A stretch of DNA of 14,857 bases from JAAGZL01 sp050291725 (GCA_050291725.1 JBNKKH010000023.1:1-14857); one strand, 5' to 3'; numbered from the stretch's first letter, positions 7,044 through 14,642 are shown. Notes: a model not told the origin generated them from the sequence alone. Numbers and translations are program-made.

Positions 7044-7898
7044 TTAATGCCAAAACCCTAAATTATCGATCAATTCCGAGAGCCTCTTACGCGCACCTAA
7101 ACTTAAACAAGATATCAAAAATCTCACAATACGGTTCTCCCTTAAACCATACCCAGGCAAATTACGCAAAGGCTTTGGTACTACTTGAGAGAGGATATCA
7201 ATCCCCACCGCGGAAGATGACTTTGACTTTGACTTCGCCTTAATAACCACCTGATAAACCGTACCAAACTTATTGCATTTTAGAGCTTCTCTTGTTTCTG
7301 CTGATAGTTTACGCCACTGCCTGGCAAATTCTGTCTGTTCTGGAGATCTAACCACAAAATCAACTTCCACAATCTTAAAACCAGCATCAGTAAATAGACG
7401 TTGAATATTCTGCATGGCAAAAAAACGGATATGCGTTCTATCGAGCATGCCACAGGATTGATATTCGAAATCTCCGTTCAGAAGACAAGCAATAACTGCA
7501 TTGTGGGCCAAGTGAGGAAGAGAGACGACCACATATCCATCTTCCTCGAGTAGCCCATGCAAAGACTCCAACATCGACCATGGATTATTCAGGTGTTCTA
7601 AAACATCACCAGCAACGATCACATCGTATTTGTCCTGCTCAAAAAGAACAGAATGCCAATTATGGTTATTCAAATCACATGGAACCACACGCTCACAATA
7701 CTGAGCAACTATCCTTATAGCATCTGGATCAAGCTCAAGCGCAGTAACGCGGCATCTATTCTCGGCAAATAATCGAGTCATTGAGCCAGGGCCTGACCCA
7801 AGCTCAAGAACACTTTTATCCACCCCAACCATTTGCGCCACCTTCGTTGCGGCGTGGCTAGGAGTAACTTTATAGTCGTATACATGCCGTTTTTTCAT
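7044..7898 (-). CDS. class I SAM-dependent methyltransferase
   Basis: This is a 284-residue Rossmann-fold methyltransferase. Motif I is VLELGSGPG (30-38), the acidic end of strand 2 is LELDPD (54-59), and IVAGDVLEHLNNP (94-106) is the strand-4 region; SLPH (126-129) follows. It resembles Methyltransf_11/23-type enzymes found in polysaccharide clusters, so a sugar hydroxyl, or possibly a carboxyl, is the likely target. A Lys/Ser linker encoded by a hexamer repeat separates the catalytic domain from a C-terminal segment of about 60 residues with basic and hydrophobic helices. I chose ATG 7898 because AGAG lies 8 bases upstream; an in-frame TTG at 7934 and an ATG at 7904 are alternatives. The distance to the upstream GT2 gene is 73 bp, the largest gap in this part of the operon. 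Confidence 0.88.
   Translation of the reverse strand: MKKRHVYDYKVTPSHAATKVAQMVGVDKSVLELGSGPGSMTRLFAENRCRVTALELDPDAIRIVAQYCERVVPCDLNNHNWHSVLFEQDKYDVIVAGDVLEHLNNPWSMLESLHGLLEEDGYVVVSLPHLAHNAVIACLLNGDFEYQSCGMLDRTHIRFFAMQNIQRLFTDAGFKIVEVDFVVRSPEQTEFARQWRKLSAETREALKCNKFGTVYQVVIKAKSKSKSSSAVGIDILSQVVPKPLRNLPGYGLRENRIVRFLISCLSLGARKRLSELIDNLGFWH
7218..7235 (-). repeat. three tandem hexamers encoding a Lys-Ser linker
   Basis: TGACTT is repeated three times perfectly on the + strand (AAGTCA on the coding strand), encoding Lys-Ser-Lys-Ser-Lys-Ser in the linker of the methyltransferase. Gain or loss of units would keep the reading frame and change only linker length. Confidence 0.7.
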
Positions 7899-7971
7899 GA
7901 CCATCACTCTGTTAAATACTACCCATACGGACAAGCCAATAGTCAGTTATCTTCATATGAAGACACAGATA

Positions 7972-9075
7972 TCACTTCCATCTGCGAACCAAATTGGCAA
8001 TGAATCGCAACGGTTTTGTTATTTGCCATGAAACAGTATGTTTAACACGACAAATCTCCTTCATCATTTGGTAGCAACCCTCGCCATTGAATGGATCGAT
8101 CCTTCCAGATATGGCTATTAAATCAATATAACCAAAGTCATATTTTTCCATAACTTCAGCAACGAGACATTCATCGGCAAAAAGCTCATAAAGCAGATTA
8201 AGACCAAACGATACTCTAAACTCATCCTGTGTTTCTGCAGCCACAAGTGCCAGCAAAAAAGGCAGCACATTCCCTGAAGGAACGGCTCGTCTACGCATGT
8301 CTGGAAATACTAAAAAAAAGTCCTCTTCATCCTTAAGCAACAACAGACGTCCCAACACGACACTCCATTCATTTCTTACCCTGATATGCGTTTCCTGCTT
8401 GTCACCACTTTGATTCGCATCTCTATCCAGAATACGAAAACAAGTCAGAACGTCATCTAGAATATGTATTTCATAGCGCAAACACATCCTCACCCAAAGA
8501 TCAAAATCTGTAATCTGTCCAAGCCGTCTATCATAAAGACCTGCCTCTATCATCGCCTGCCTCCTAGCTAATACACTAGGGTGACAAAGACAGTTACCAT
8601 CGAGAAAGAAATATCGCAACCATTCAAAGCGACTTCTATTTGGTTGCCCAAATGCGGAATAATAGAAATGAGCATGATCTAAGAATGGCCTGCCATGCTC
8701 ATTGATTAAACCCACCCGAGTAAAAACAGCCCCTACATCAGGATGCGCCTCAATAAACTCTATCTGCCTCTCAAGCTTTTCTGGCAGCCATACATCATCT
8801 GAGTGGTGAATAGCGATATATTCGCCTTTGGCTTGATGGCGTATGGTTTCATTGAAACCATACGCCGCGCGCATACGCACTGGGTTACGTATAGCCGTTA
8901 TACGCTGATCATCGAAGCCTTGAATAATATCCCAGGAGTCATCATCTGAATTATCATCGATAATAAAAAGCTCAAAGTCTGTAAATGTTTGAGCAAGAAC
9001 ACTGCGAATGGACTCATCCAAGAATCTACCGTGATTCAAGGAAGACAAAATAACTGTAACGCGAGGACTATTCAA
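7972..9075 (-). CDS. glycosyltransferase family 2
   Basis: This is a GT-A fold GT2 enzyme of 367 residues. The start of the fold is VTVILSSLNHGRFL, followed by FELFIIDDNSDDDS (D40-D41) and YIAIHHSDDVWLPE (D93-D94 as the metal-binding DXD equivalent). FDLWVRMCLRYE fits the later GT2 active-site region. The C-terminal third has no obvious membrane helix and ends in a basic segment. The start is a TTG at 9073-9075: no ATG or GTG exists before the first core strand. GGAG lies 8 bases upstream, and TTG overlaps the TGA of the sulfotransferase gene (TTGA). Coupled translation with that gene is likely. The gene contains a 14-bp inverted repeat (8838-8866) and a run of eight A/T (8312-8319). Sugar specificity is unknown. 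Confidence 0.9.
   Translation of the reverse strand: MNSPRVTVILSSLNHGRFLDESIRSVLAQTFTDFELFIIDDNSDDDSWDIIQGFDDQRITAIRNPVRMRAAYGFNETIRHQAKGEYIAIHHSDDVWLPEKLERQIEFIEAHPDVGAVFTRVGLINEHGRPFLDHAHFYYSAFGQPNRSRFEWLRYFFLDGNCLCHPSVLARRQAMIEAGLYDRRLGQITDFDLWVRMCLRYEIHILDDVLTCFRILDRDANQSGDKQETHIRVRNEWSVVLGRLLLLKDEEDFFLVFPDMRRRAVPSGNVLPFLLALVAAETQDEFRVSFGLNLLYELFADECLVAEVMEKYDFGYIDLIAISGRIDPFNGEGCYQMMKEICRVKHTVSWQITKPLRFIANLVRRWK
8312..8319 (-). repeat. A8 homopolymer (T8 on coding strand) in GT2 gene
   Basis: Eight consecutive A on the + strand, read as TTT TTT TT in the glycosyltransferase coding strand (Phe-Phe-Leu). It is the longest mononucleotide run noticed in the window. Such tracts in surface-glycan genes can slip and switch a gene on or off, but eight is at the low end for that. 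Confidence 0.6.
8838..8866. repeat. 14-bp perfect inverted repeat with 1-nt centre
   Basis: Positions 8838-8851 (GGCGTATGGTTTCA) are the exact reverse complement of 8853-8866, with a single T at 8852 between. It lies wholly inside the GT2 coding sequence, at codons about 70-80. No T tract follows on either strand, so it is not an intrinsic terminator. A second, shorter inverted repeat (CGTATA/TATACG, 8888-8893 and 8899-8904) and another CATACGC copy (8872-8878) lie just beyond it. Confidence 0.9.
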
Positions 9076-9887
9076 AGAAATATCTCCAAGTCACTACCGA
9101 CCAGATCAGCAAAGATCTCATCTTGTATAAAGGCTGGCAATTCTTTTTTCCAACGACTTACAACATCCTTTGATCTAAATACGCTATCAGGATCATCCAC
9201 TTCGTGCTGTTGCGACTCATCCAAAAAACGCAATACCTGGGCGTGCATATCCAATCCGCAAAATCCGAACAACTCTCGAACTCTTTCGTGAGGATGCGCA
9301 ACAAGTTCCTCGTAGCGTATTAGTCTGAATGCATCTGGATAAGTGCTCTCTAATCTCAGAAAGAGACGAGCTAGCTCCTTCCATTTACTAAAGCCGTAAT
9401 ACTCTTCCCGCCGATCTTGATTCTTGCTCGGCGCATTACGCCACTCAGACACAACGTCCCATTCCGGTAGAAATTCCCGCGGAGTCTTAAGCCATGAATT
9501 TATTGCGCCACAGGGGTGACGAACGATCCCAATTATCTTGATCTCCGGAACAGTTCTCAGCAACAAATCAATTACATAGTGGTATCGCACCTCCTTCATC
9601 ACCAACACCCTTGGATGTTGCACCTTCTCGACAAAGCTTGGCTGAACCTTCCTGGCAATCTGCTGCTGCTGAAGAATAAACTCATCACCGTTTTCATCAT
9701 AAAGTTGCCGCAAAAACTGCATGACCGTATCCTGACGACTATTGTCATCTATAGCGCCTTTAAATCGATATGAAAAAAGAGGCTGAAAACGATATGCGAC
9801 ATCAGGATGACTATCAAAGATCTTTCCGAGCCATGTTGTACCTGAGCGTGGAGCGCCATGCAGAGATATAGTATTGAACGAATGCAT
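9072..9887 (-). CDS. PAPS-dependent carbohydrate sulfotransferase-like protein
   Basis: The 271-residue protein is a P-loop-like sulfotransferase that should move sulfate from 3'-phosphoadenylylsulfate (PAPS) to a hydroxyl, here probably on a sugar of the polysaccharide. The 5'-phosphosulfate-binding loop GAPRSGTTWLGKIF is at residues 11-24, with SHPDV after it. The 3'-phosphate-binding motif is IGIVRHPCGAINSWL (119-133), where R123 and the Asn-Ser at 130-131 are the expected ligands. Length and motif spacing fit bacterial Sulfotransfer_1/3 proteins; no signal peptide is seen, so it acts in the cytoplasm where PAPS is made. I use ATG 9887 (GGA about 9 bases upstream); an in-frame TTG at 9893 would overlap the WbqC-family stop as TTGA. 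It overlaps the following GT2 gene by TTGA. Confidence 0.85.
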   Translation of the reverse strand: MHSFNTISLHGAPRSGTTWLGKIFDSHPDVAYRFQPLFSYRFKGAIDDNSRQDTVMQFLRQLYDENGDEFILQQQQIARKVQPSFVEKVQHPRVLVMKEVRYHYVIDLLLRTVPEIKIIGIVRHPCGAINSWLKTPREFLPEWDVVSEWRNAPSKNQDRREEYYGFSKWKELARLFLRLESTYPDAFRLIRYEELVAHPHERVRELFGFCGLDMHAQVLRFLDESQQHEVDDPDSVFRSKDVVSRWKKELPAFIQDEIFADLVGSDLEIFL

Positions 9888-9889
9888 AA

Positions 9890-10588
9890 TCAAACATCCA
9901 TCGTGTAAGCCTGCAACATTTCTTGAATCACTTTCCGGTCATTGAACATAAGAACATCCAAAATAGATAAGTTTGGCACGAATTCACAACGAAACTGTGG
10001 GTAAGGCACAATATTAGGCCGAAGAAAATATAGCTCCATACCTCTACTGGCAAAATCTTCCTGCCTATAAAGTTCACGACCACCGGGTAAATTGATGTAG
10101 ATGTCCGCCCTCTCCTGCCCACATATATCAAGGATACGGTCCTGTCCTTTTAGAGTAGCATTGTCATATATCCTTGAGGTAGGGCGTAATGATGTATCCA
10201 TATTAAGGTAACTCATAACTGTCGTCAGACTCTCAAGGGCCAGGTCTGAGATGGACTCTTGCTGCTTCATTACCACTGATTCGACCAATGCGTAAATACG
10301 AGTAAAATTAGGAGCTTTCAAGTATGCCTGTCTAAGACTTTTGAGTAGTTTCACCCTCCATTGCCCATTTGCAATCGCAGTCTGATCAATAGTTTTATAT
10401 GAACTTACATTGGAAATAGGTATCGTAAAGCGCTGCGCACAACAACCCATTAATAGAAAATTACGGTTAATCCACCCTTGTTTTATAAACATAACATCAT
10501 CGTAGACAACGAATCTATCTACGGCGGCAATGAGCTGAAAATAACCCAGATAAGGAAAGAAATATGGTTGCATAATCGCCAACTTCAT
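9890..10588 (-). CDS. WbqC-family protein
   Basis: The 232-residue protein belongs to the WbqC family of polysaccharide clusters. The hallmark N terminus MQPYFFPYLGYFQLI (6-20) is followed by FVVYDDVMFIKQGWINRN (26-43), and INLPGG (164-169) matches a later conserved segment. No signal peptide or membrane helix is seen, so it is cytoplasmic. The biochemical activity of the family is poorly defined; it is often found beside sugar aminotransferases, as here, which hints at work on an amino-sugar nucleotide or its N-substituent (inference). ATG 10588 overlaps the stop of the aminotransferase gene as ATGA, so the two proteins are probably made in balanced amounts. Confidence 0.88.
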   Translation of the reverse strand: MKLAIMQPYFFPYLGYFQLIAAVDRFVVYDDVMFIKQGWINRNFLLMGCCAQRFTIPISNVSSYKTIDQTAIANGQWRVKLLKSLRQAYLKAPNFTRIYALVESVVMKQQESISDLALESLTTVMSYLNMDTSLRPTSRIYDNATLKGQDRILDICGQERADIYINLPGGRELYRQEDFASRGMELYFLRPNIVPYPQFRCEFVPNLSILDVLMFNDRKVIQEMLQAYTMDV

Positions 10589-11664
10589 TGAGAAAGTGAC
10601 TCAGCAATGATACCCACAACGTTATCCTGAATCTCTGTAGTCACCTCATGTGAAAGTGGAAGACACAGCGTCCGCGTCGCAATATCCTCTGCAATCGGAC
10701 AGGATTCTCCCTCACGGTATGGCAAACGGCTTAATGCTGGATAAAAATAGCGACGAGGCATAATACCGGCGCTCTCAAGCGCCATCTTGGCTGTGAAAAG
10801 TTCTTCTTCCGTTCGAAAAAGGATGGGATAATAGGCGTGATTATACTCGAGCCCGCCGACTGTCGGCATCGGTCGCACAATCGGGAGGCCCTCAATCAGC
10901 GCGTCATATCTCTGAGAAACTGTTTTCCGCAATTCCAACAATTCAGGTATACGTGGAAACAAACACAAACCCATTGCAGCATGGAATTCTGAGTTCTTTG
11001 CATTAGTCCCTAAGGTAAAATAGTCGTCTCTGATATGACCAAAGGCGCGATGCAGACGTATTTTTCTAGCCACTTCATCATCGTTGGTAATAACCGCCCC
11101 GCCCTCAATAGTGTGAAACAACTTTGTGGAATGAAAACTAAGCACCGAGACATCACCATAGGCGGCTAACGCCTTCCCATTGAGCCTAGACCCGAAAGTA
11201 TGCGCCGCATCGTAAATGATCTTGAGACGATGCCTACGCGCAATATCTTCTAAAGCGGCCACATCACACGCATACCCATACACATGCACCGCCATTATGG
11301 CCTCAGTATCCGCATCGACCAACGCATCCACCTTGCCAGGATCTATGCAGTAATCATGTGAATTTATATCCGCAAAAACAGGGGTTGCCTTCTCCCAAAG
11401 AATCGCATCTGTAGTGGCAACATATGAGAATGGAGTAGTAATCACCTTGCGGGTAATCCCAGTCGCCTTCAATGCGATCTGCAGCCCCAGTGTTCCATTA
11501 GCCACCATAAAAAGGTGCTTTACGCCAAAATAATCCCTGAGTTTATCCTCCAACTCTCTTAGTAACGGGCCATTGTTTGTAAGCTGACCGCTTTCCCAAA
11601 TTTTTTCCAACTGGGAAATATATTCATCCAATGGCGGCAAAAATGTCTTGGTAACGTTAATCAT
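10585..11664 (-). CDS. DegT/DnrJ/EryC1/StrS-family sugar aminotransferase
   Basis: This PLP-dependent fold-type I aminotransferase of 359 residues converts a keto-sugar nucleotide to the amino sugar, commonly using glutamate. The family start INVTKTFLPPLDEY and GQLTNNGPLLRELE are clear. YDAAH (151-155) includes the Asp that contacts the PLP ring nitrogen, and SFHSTKLFHTIEGG (176-189) contains the Schiff-base lysine K181. The length is normal for the family. I chose ATG 11664, where homology begins; the reading frame is open to 11742, but this adds a hydrophobic stretch that is just the upstream gene read in another frame. It overlaps the methyltransferase gene by 8 bases. No keto-sugar dehydratase partner (for example RmlB type) lies in the window, so its substrate must be supplied elsewhere. 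It resembles enzymes making 3- or 4-amino-dideoxy sugars. Confidence 0.9.
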   Translation of the reverse strand: MINVTKTFLPPLDEYISQLEKIWESGQLTNNGPLLRELEDKLRDYFGVKHLFMVANGTLGLQIALKATGITRKVITTPFSYVATTDAILWEKATPVFADINSHDYCIDPGKVDALVDADTEAIMAVHVYGYACDVAALEDIARRHRLKIIYDAAHTFGSRLNGKALAAYGDVSVLSFHSTKLFHTIEGGAVITNDDEVARKIRLHRAFGHIRDDYFTLGTNAKNSEFHAAMGLCLFPRIPELLELRKTVSQRYDALIEGLPIVRPMPTVGGLEYNHAYYPILFRTEEELFTAKMALESAGIMPRRYFYPALSRLPYREGESCPIAEDIATRTLCLPLSHEVTTEIQDNVVGIIAESLSQ

Positions 11665-12427
11665 GTCCGACCACATATAGCGTGCTGCTCGGTGTAATAC
11701 CGCATTGACTAAAAGTATCGCTGCCGAAATAATCCACACCATACCGCCTCACGGAAAACCCGGACCGCGCAATCCGTCTTAAAAAATCCTGTTTGGCATA
11801 TAATCGGACATGATCGCCCTGACCAAACAAGCGCCACCGGTCAGCATCTGTGGTAGCGCATGGGTCTTCAATCGATTCATCAAACTGAGTCATAAGAGGC
11901 ACCATCAAAATTCCCCACCCCCCAGGCTTGAGAATACGTCGTAATTCACACATAGCGGCATGGTCATCTTGCACATGCTCCAACACATGAGAACAGATAA
12001 ATGCATCGAATGTTGCATCGTCATAAAGCGACATAGACGTAATATCAACCTTATCATTTACCCCGTCCATGGCGATATCTGCGGTACGATACTCGAACTT
12101 ATCCAAGCTCCGAATAAATCTAGACAAGGCAACCTCGGGAGCAAAATGCAGAAGACTCGCGCCATGGATAAAATCCGGATCATTTACAATCTCATCCAAG
12201 AACAGGGCATATAGCCTCTCCCTGTCAGAGGCCCCACAATGTGGGCAACTATACTCATCGACATTGATTGTCTCGCCCTCTCCAAAAAAGCGGTATCCAT
12301 GTTTTATTGCTTGATCGTGATAATCACTGGGTAACGGATTGAATGACGCCGCCCTACGCCTGCATACCGGGCATCGCCTTTTCCGGATATTAATAAGCGA
12401 CATTGCAGTTGCTAGCCAATCAATCAT
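11657..12427 (-). CDS. zinc-ribbon-containing SAM-dependent methyltransferase
   Basis: The 256-residue protein begins with a probable zinc-binding module: CPVC (C19, C22) and CPHC (C61, C64). A methyltransferase domain follows. Motif I reads SLLHFAPE (91-98) rather than the usual GxGxG, a variant known in this group of methyltransferases; FICSHVLEHVQDD (143-155) and RRILKPGGWGILMVP (163-177) are the strand-4 and strand-5 regions. It probably methylates a sugar or another part of the glycan. I prefer ATG 12427; a TTG at 12466 would extend the protein by 13 residues. The 70-bp gap after wzt contains a weak AAAATG/CATTTT stem. Being next to the exporter genes, it is a candidate for adding a terminal methyl mark (inference). 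Confidence 0.82.
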   Translation of the reverse strand: MIDWLATAMSLINIRKRRCPVCRRRAASFNPLPSDYHDQAIKHGYRFFGEGETINVDEYSCPHCGASDRERLYALFLDEIVNDPDFIHGASLLHFAPEVALSRFIRSLDKFEYRTADIAMDGVNDKVDITSMSLYDDATFDAFICSHVLEHVQDDHAAMCELRRILKPGGWGILMVPLMTQFDESIEDPCATTDADRWRLFGQGDHVRLYAKQDFLRRIARSGFSVRRYGVDYFGSDTFSQCGITPSSTLYVVGHD

Positions 12428-12497
12428 GACCCCATGAATAACCTCATAGTAACAATATTCACACAAACAAAAATGCAGACATTTTGTGTTAACGACA

Positions 12498-13718
12498 TCA
12501 TTTACTTATCGCCGTAACAGCCTGCGATTTCCACACCCCCTTGATAACGATAGGGGTCCATCTTTTCCGCGAGCCACCGACCCTCAGTAACATTGCATTT
12601 TCACGCTTAAACAAAATGCGATTCATCTTCTCGTTTAAAATTGCCACTCGCACATAATACAACCCAGGATTAAAATAGATCTCTCCCATATCAAGAGTCA
12701 CTCTAATCGGATTTGATATATTATTGATACTAGCTTCATCATAATCTGTTGAACAAGATGCAATTTCATTCATATCCTCTGTAGCGATATTAATGGTTAT
12801 ATTAAATCTTTCGATCTGACTGCTTACAGACAGATAGATATGAAGCTTCATGTTATCCAAATAATTGATGCTTTCCGGGTTTACCACACCGTTTACCTCT
12901 GCCTCAATACCTTCTAACTTAGCCAATCCTGTTGCAAAATCAGAACTAGATAATATATTAGTGTTTAGACTATAGTAATGCTCTACCGCGACTCCTATAT
13001 CACCTCCAATATATCTAGCATTTCCCTCATCCAGCACTAATGACTTTGTTGCTATTCTCGACACTTGCGCAATAGAATGCGAAACAAAGACTACCGCAGT
13101 CGTCTTTAACAGCTCTAAAATCCTGTTCAAGCATTTCAAACGGAAATTCATATCTCCGACAGCGAGCACCTCATCTAAAAGTAATATATCCGGATCCATT
13201 TGAGCAGCAACGGCAAATCCAAGCCGCACCTGCATCCCGGAGCTATAATGCTGTACGGGTGTATCCATAAACTCTTCAAGCTCAGCGAATTCAACAATAT
13301 CAGAATATTTTTCCTTGATTTTCTTGGTACTCAACCCCAAAACAGCGCCCGCAGCATAGACGTTTTCTGTTCCTGTCAAAATGGGATTAAATCCAGCACC
13401 CAGGGCAATCAATGCTCCTACACGACCACACATCGTAATCCTGCCTTTATCTGGCTTGATTAATCCGTTAAGCATACGCAGCATAGTCGTCTTCCCTGAG
13501 CCGTTAGGACCGATAAGTCCGAGACATTCCCCGCGTTTCACCTCAAAGCTAACGCCGTCTACCGCCCAAAATTCATCATCTCGCAAATCGTTCCCCATAC
13601 AGCTTCTGCGGCCAATGAGTTCACTACCCAGGTCTTGCATACCATATAAGAGTGATTTTTTGAGGCTACGGCAGAACTTCTTCGAGACACCTTCAACCTT
13701 GATAAGAGTATCAGTCAT
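12498..13718 (-). CDS. wzt: Wzt-type polysaccharide ABC transporter ATPase with C-terminal glycan-recognition domain
   Basis: This is the ATP-binding subunit of an O-antigen/polysaccharide exporter, 406 residues. The nucleotide-binding domain has Walker A GPNGSGKT (70-77), the signature YSSGMQVRL (158-166), Walker B ILLLDE (178-183) and the switch His at 214 (FVSHS). A region of about 35 residues (15-48, including SLLYGMQDLGSELIG) precedes the core, typical of long Wzt proteins. From about residue 265 to 385 a beta-rich domain follows, matching the position of the Wzt C-terminal domain that binds the terminal modification of the finished chain. MTDTLIKV starts at ATG 13718, 3 bp after the permease stop, so the pair is tightly coupled. 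It works with the Wzm permease at the inner membrane. Confidence 0.93.
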   Translation of the reverse strand: MTDTLIKVEGVSKKFCRSLKKSLLYGMQDLGSELIGRRSCMGNDLRDDEFWAVDGVSFEVKRGECLGLIGPNGSGKTTMLRMLNGLIKPDKGRITMCGRVGALIALGAGFNPILTGTENVYAAGAVLGLSTKKIKEKYSDIVEFAELEEFMDTPVQHYSSGMQVRLGFAVAAQMDPDILLLDEVLAVGDMNFRLKCLNRILELLKTTAVVFVSHSIAQVSRIATKSLVLDEGNARYIGGDIGVAVEHYYSLNTNILSSSDFATGLAKLEGIEAEVNGVVNPESINYLDNMKLHIYLSVSSQIERFNITINIATEDMNEIASCSTDYDEASINNISNPIRVTLDMGEIYFNPGLYYVRVAILNEKMNRILFKRENAMLLRVGGSRKRWTPIVIKGVWKSQAVTAISK

Positions 13719-13721
13719 AGC

Positions 13722-14564
13722 TTAGGCGCTCATACGCTCTATGAGTATTGGCATAGCTGCCCGATAGACCACCCACATCAAACCAACAAGGATCATCATA
13801 CCTAGATTGACACTGATGAATGAGCCTAGATATTCAGGAGCAACACCTGTCAGAAAGTCCCGAGCCGTTAGTATTAATGGCGTAATGGGATTAAGCTGAA
13901 AAAGAGATGCCGCCAGGTCATTCTTTGGCATTGGGTAAACAACCGGAGTAAGATACATCAAGAACTGCATAAGCAGAGGCAGTCCTTTGCCTATATCTGT
14001 ATAAAGCACCCCAATCGGCGTCAACACCAATCCCAACGCTGTTCCGGCAAGAATCAACGCCACAACCGCCAGGGGGAAGAGCAGTATCTGCCAGCCTGGA
14101 TTTATTCCAAGAAATAGGAGAACCACAATTAAAACCGCTATCTTGATAACGCCATTAAAAAGAGTCTGATAGATGCCTGAAACCACCAGCGCCTCATATG
14201 GAAAATTTATCTTTGCCAGCATTGGCTTGGCTGATATGGTCTGCTGCAATGGGGCATTGACCGCATCCATGAATATTGCCCAGAGGATAGTTCCTGTAAA
14301 GACGTAAACCGAATAAGGTAGGGTCGTAGCTTGTATGGAAACAATACCGGCGCGTTGGATAAACAACCATACAGCTGTATTGGCTAATGGCATTATGAAT
14401 GCCCAAATAAAGCCCAAAGCAGCTTGTCGATACTGAGCGTTAATATCACGGATCGCCAACTGCCAACTCAACTCGCGTGCCGCATTCAAATCGCGCAGCA
14501 TACTCAATAGCATCGCTTTGGGATTACGCAGGACACTCTCTGGAGTATAGATCTTTACTTCCAT
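13722..14564 (-). CDS. wzm: Wzm-type polysaccharide ABC transporter permease
   Basis: The 280-residue protein is an ABC-2 type membrane subunit that forms the channel for polyprenyl-linked polysaccharide. After a cytoplasmic N-terminal region of about 45 residues with LSWQLAIRDINAQYRQA (33-49), the gate-helix segment typical of Wzm, there are about six hydrophobic segments (for example LGFIWAFIMPLANTAVWLFI and KIAVLIVVLLFLGI). MQFLMYLTPVVYP and LNPITPLILTARDFL are conserved family segments. Length is as usual. ATG 14564 has only a weak, distant AGG upstream. A 78-bp gap separates it from the preceding gene on the same strand; I could not fix a promoter there, so transcription probably enters from upstream. 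Its partner ATPase follows directly. Confidence 0.93.
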   Translation of the reverse strand: MEVKIYTPESVLRNPKAMLLSMLRDLNAARELSWQLAIRDINAQYRQAALGFIWAFIMPLANTAVWLFIQRAGIVSIQATTLPYSVYVFTGTILWAIFMDAVNAPLQQTISAKPMLAKINFPYEALVVSGIYQTLFNGVIKIAVLIVVLLFLGINPGWQILLFPLAVVALILAGTALGLVLTPIGVLYTDIGKGLPLLMQFLMYLTPVVYPMPKNDLAASLFQLNPITPLILTARDFLTGVAPEYLGSFISVNLGMMILVGLMWVVYRAAMPILIERMSA

Positions 14565-14642
14565 TTAACTATATACCTGAAGTCTGTTTAGTTTGTGAAA
14601 AAAGCAATTATTGTCTCCACATTTTACTTCGACTAGTGGCGC

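Noticed and set aside
11665..11742. N-terminal extension of the aminotransferase frame (26 codons, hydrophobic).
   Set aside because: It is the end of the upstream methyltransferase gene in another frame; family homology begins at the ATG at 11664.
12470..12485. AAAATG-CAGA-CATTTT hairpin between wzt and the next gene, with U-rich sequence after it on the transcribed strand.
   Set aside because: Only six mostly A-T pairs; too weak to call a terminator, and it would cut off the rest of a plausible operon.
13200..13725. Open frames on the + strand opposite wzt.
   Set aside because: They lie opposite the highly conserved ATPase domain and show no motifs of their own.
14565..14642. Promoter for wzm (TTCACA followed by TATATA) in the 78-bp gap.
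   Set aside because: The -10-like element ends about six bases before the ATG, which would put the transcription start at or inside the start codon; not convincing.
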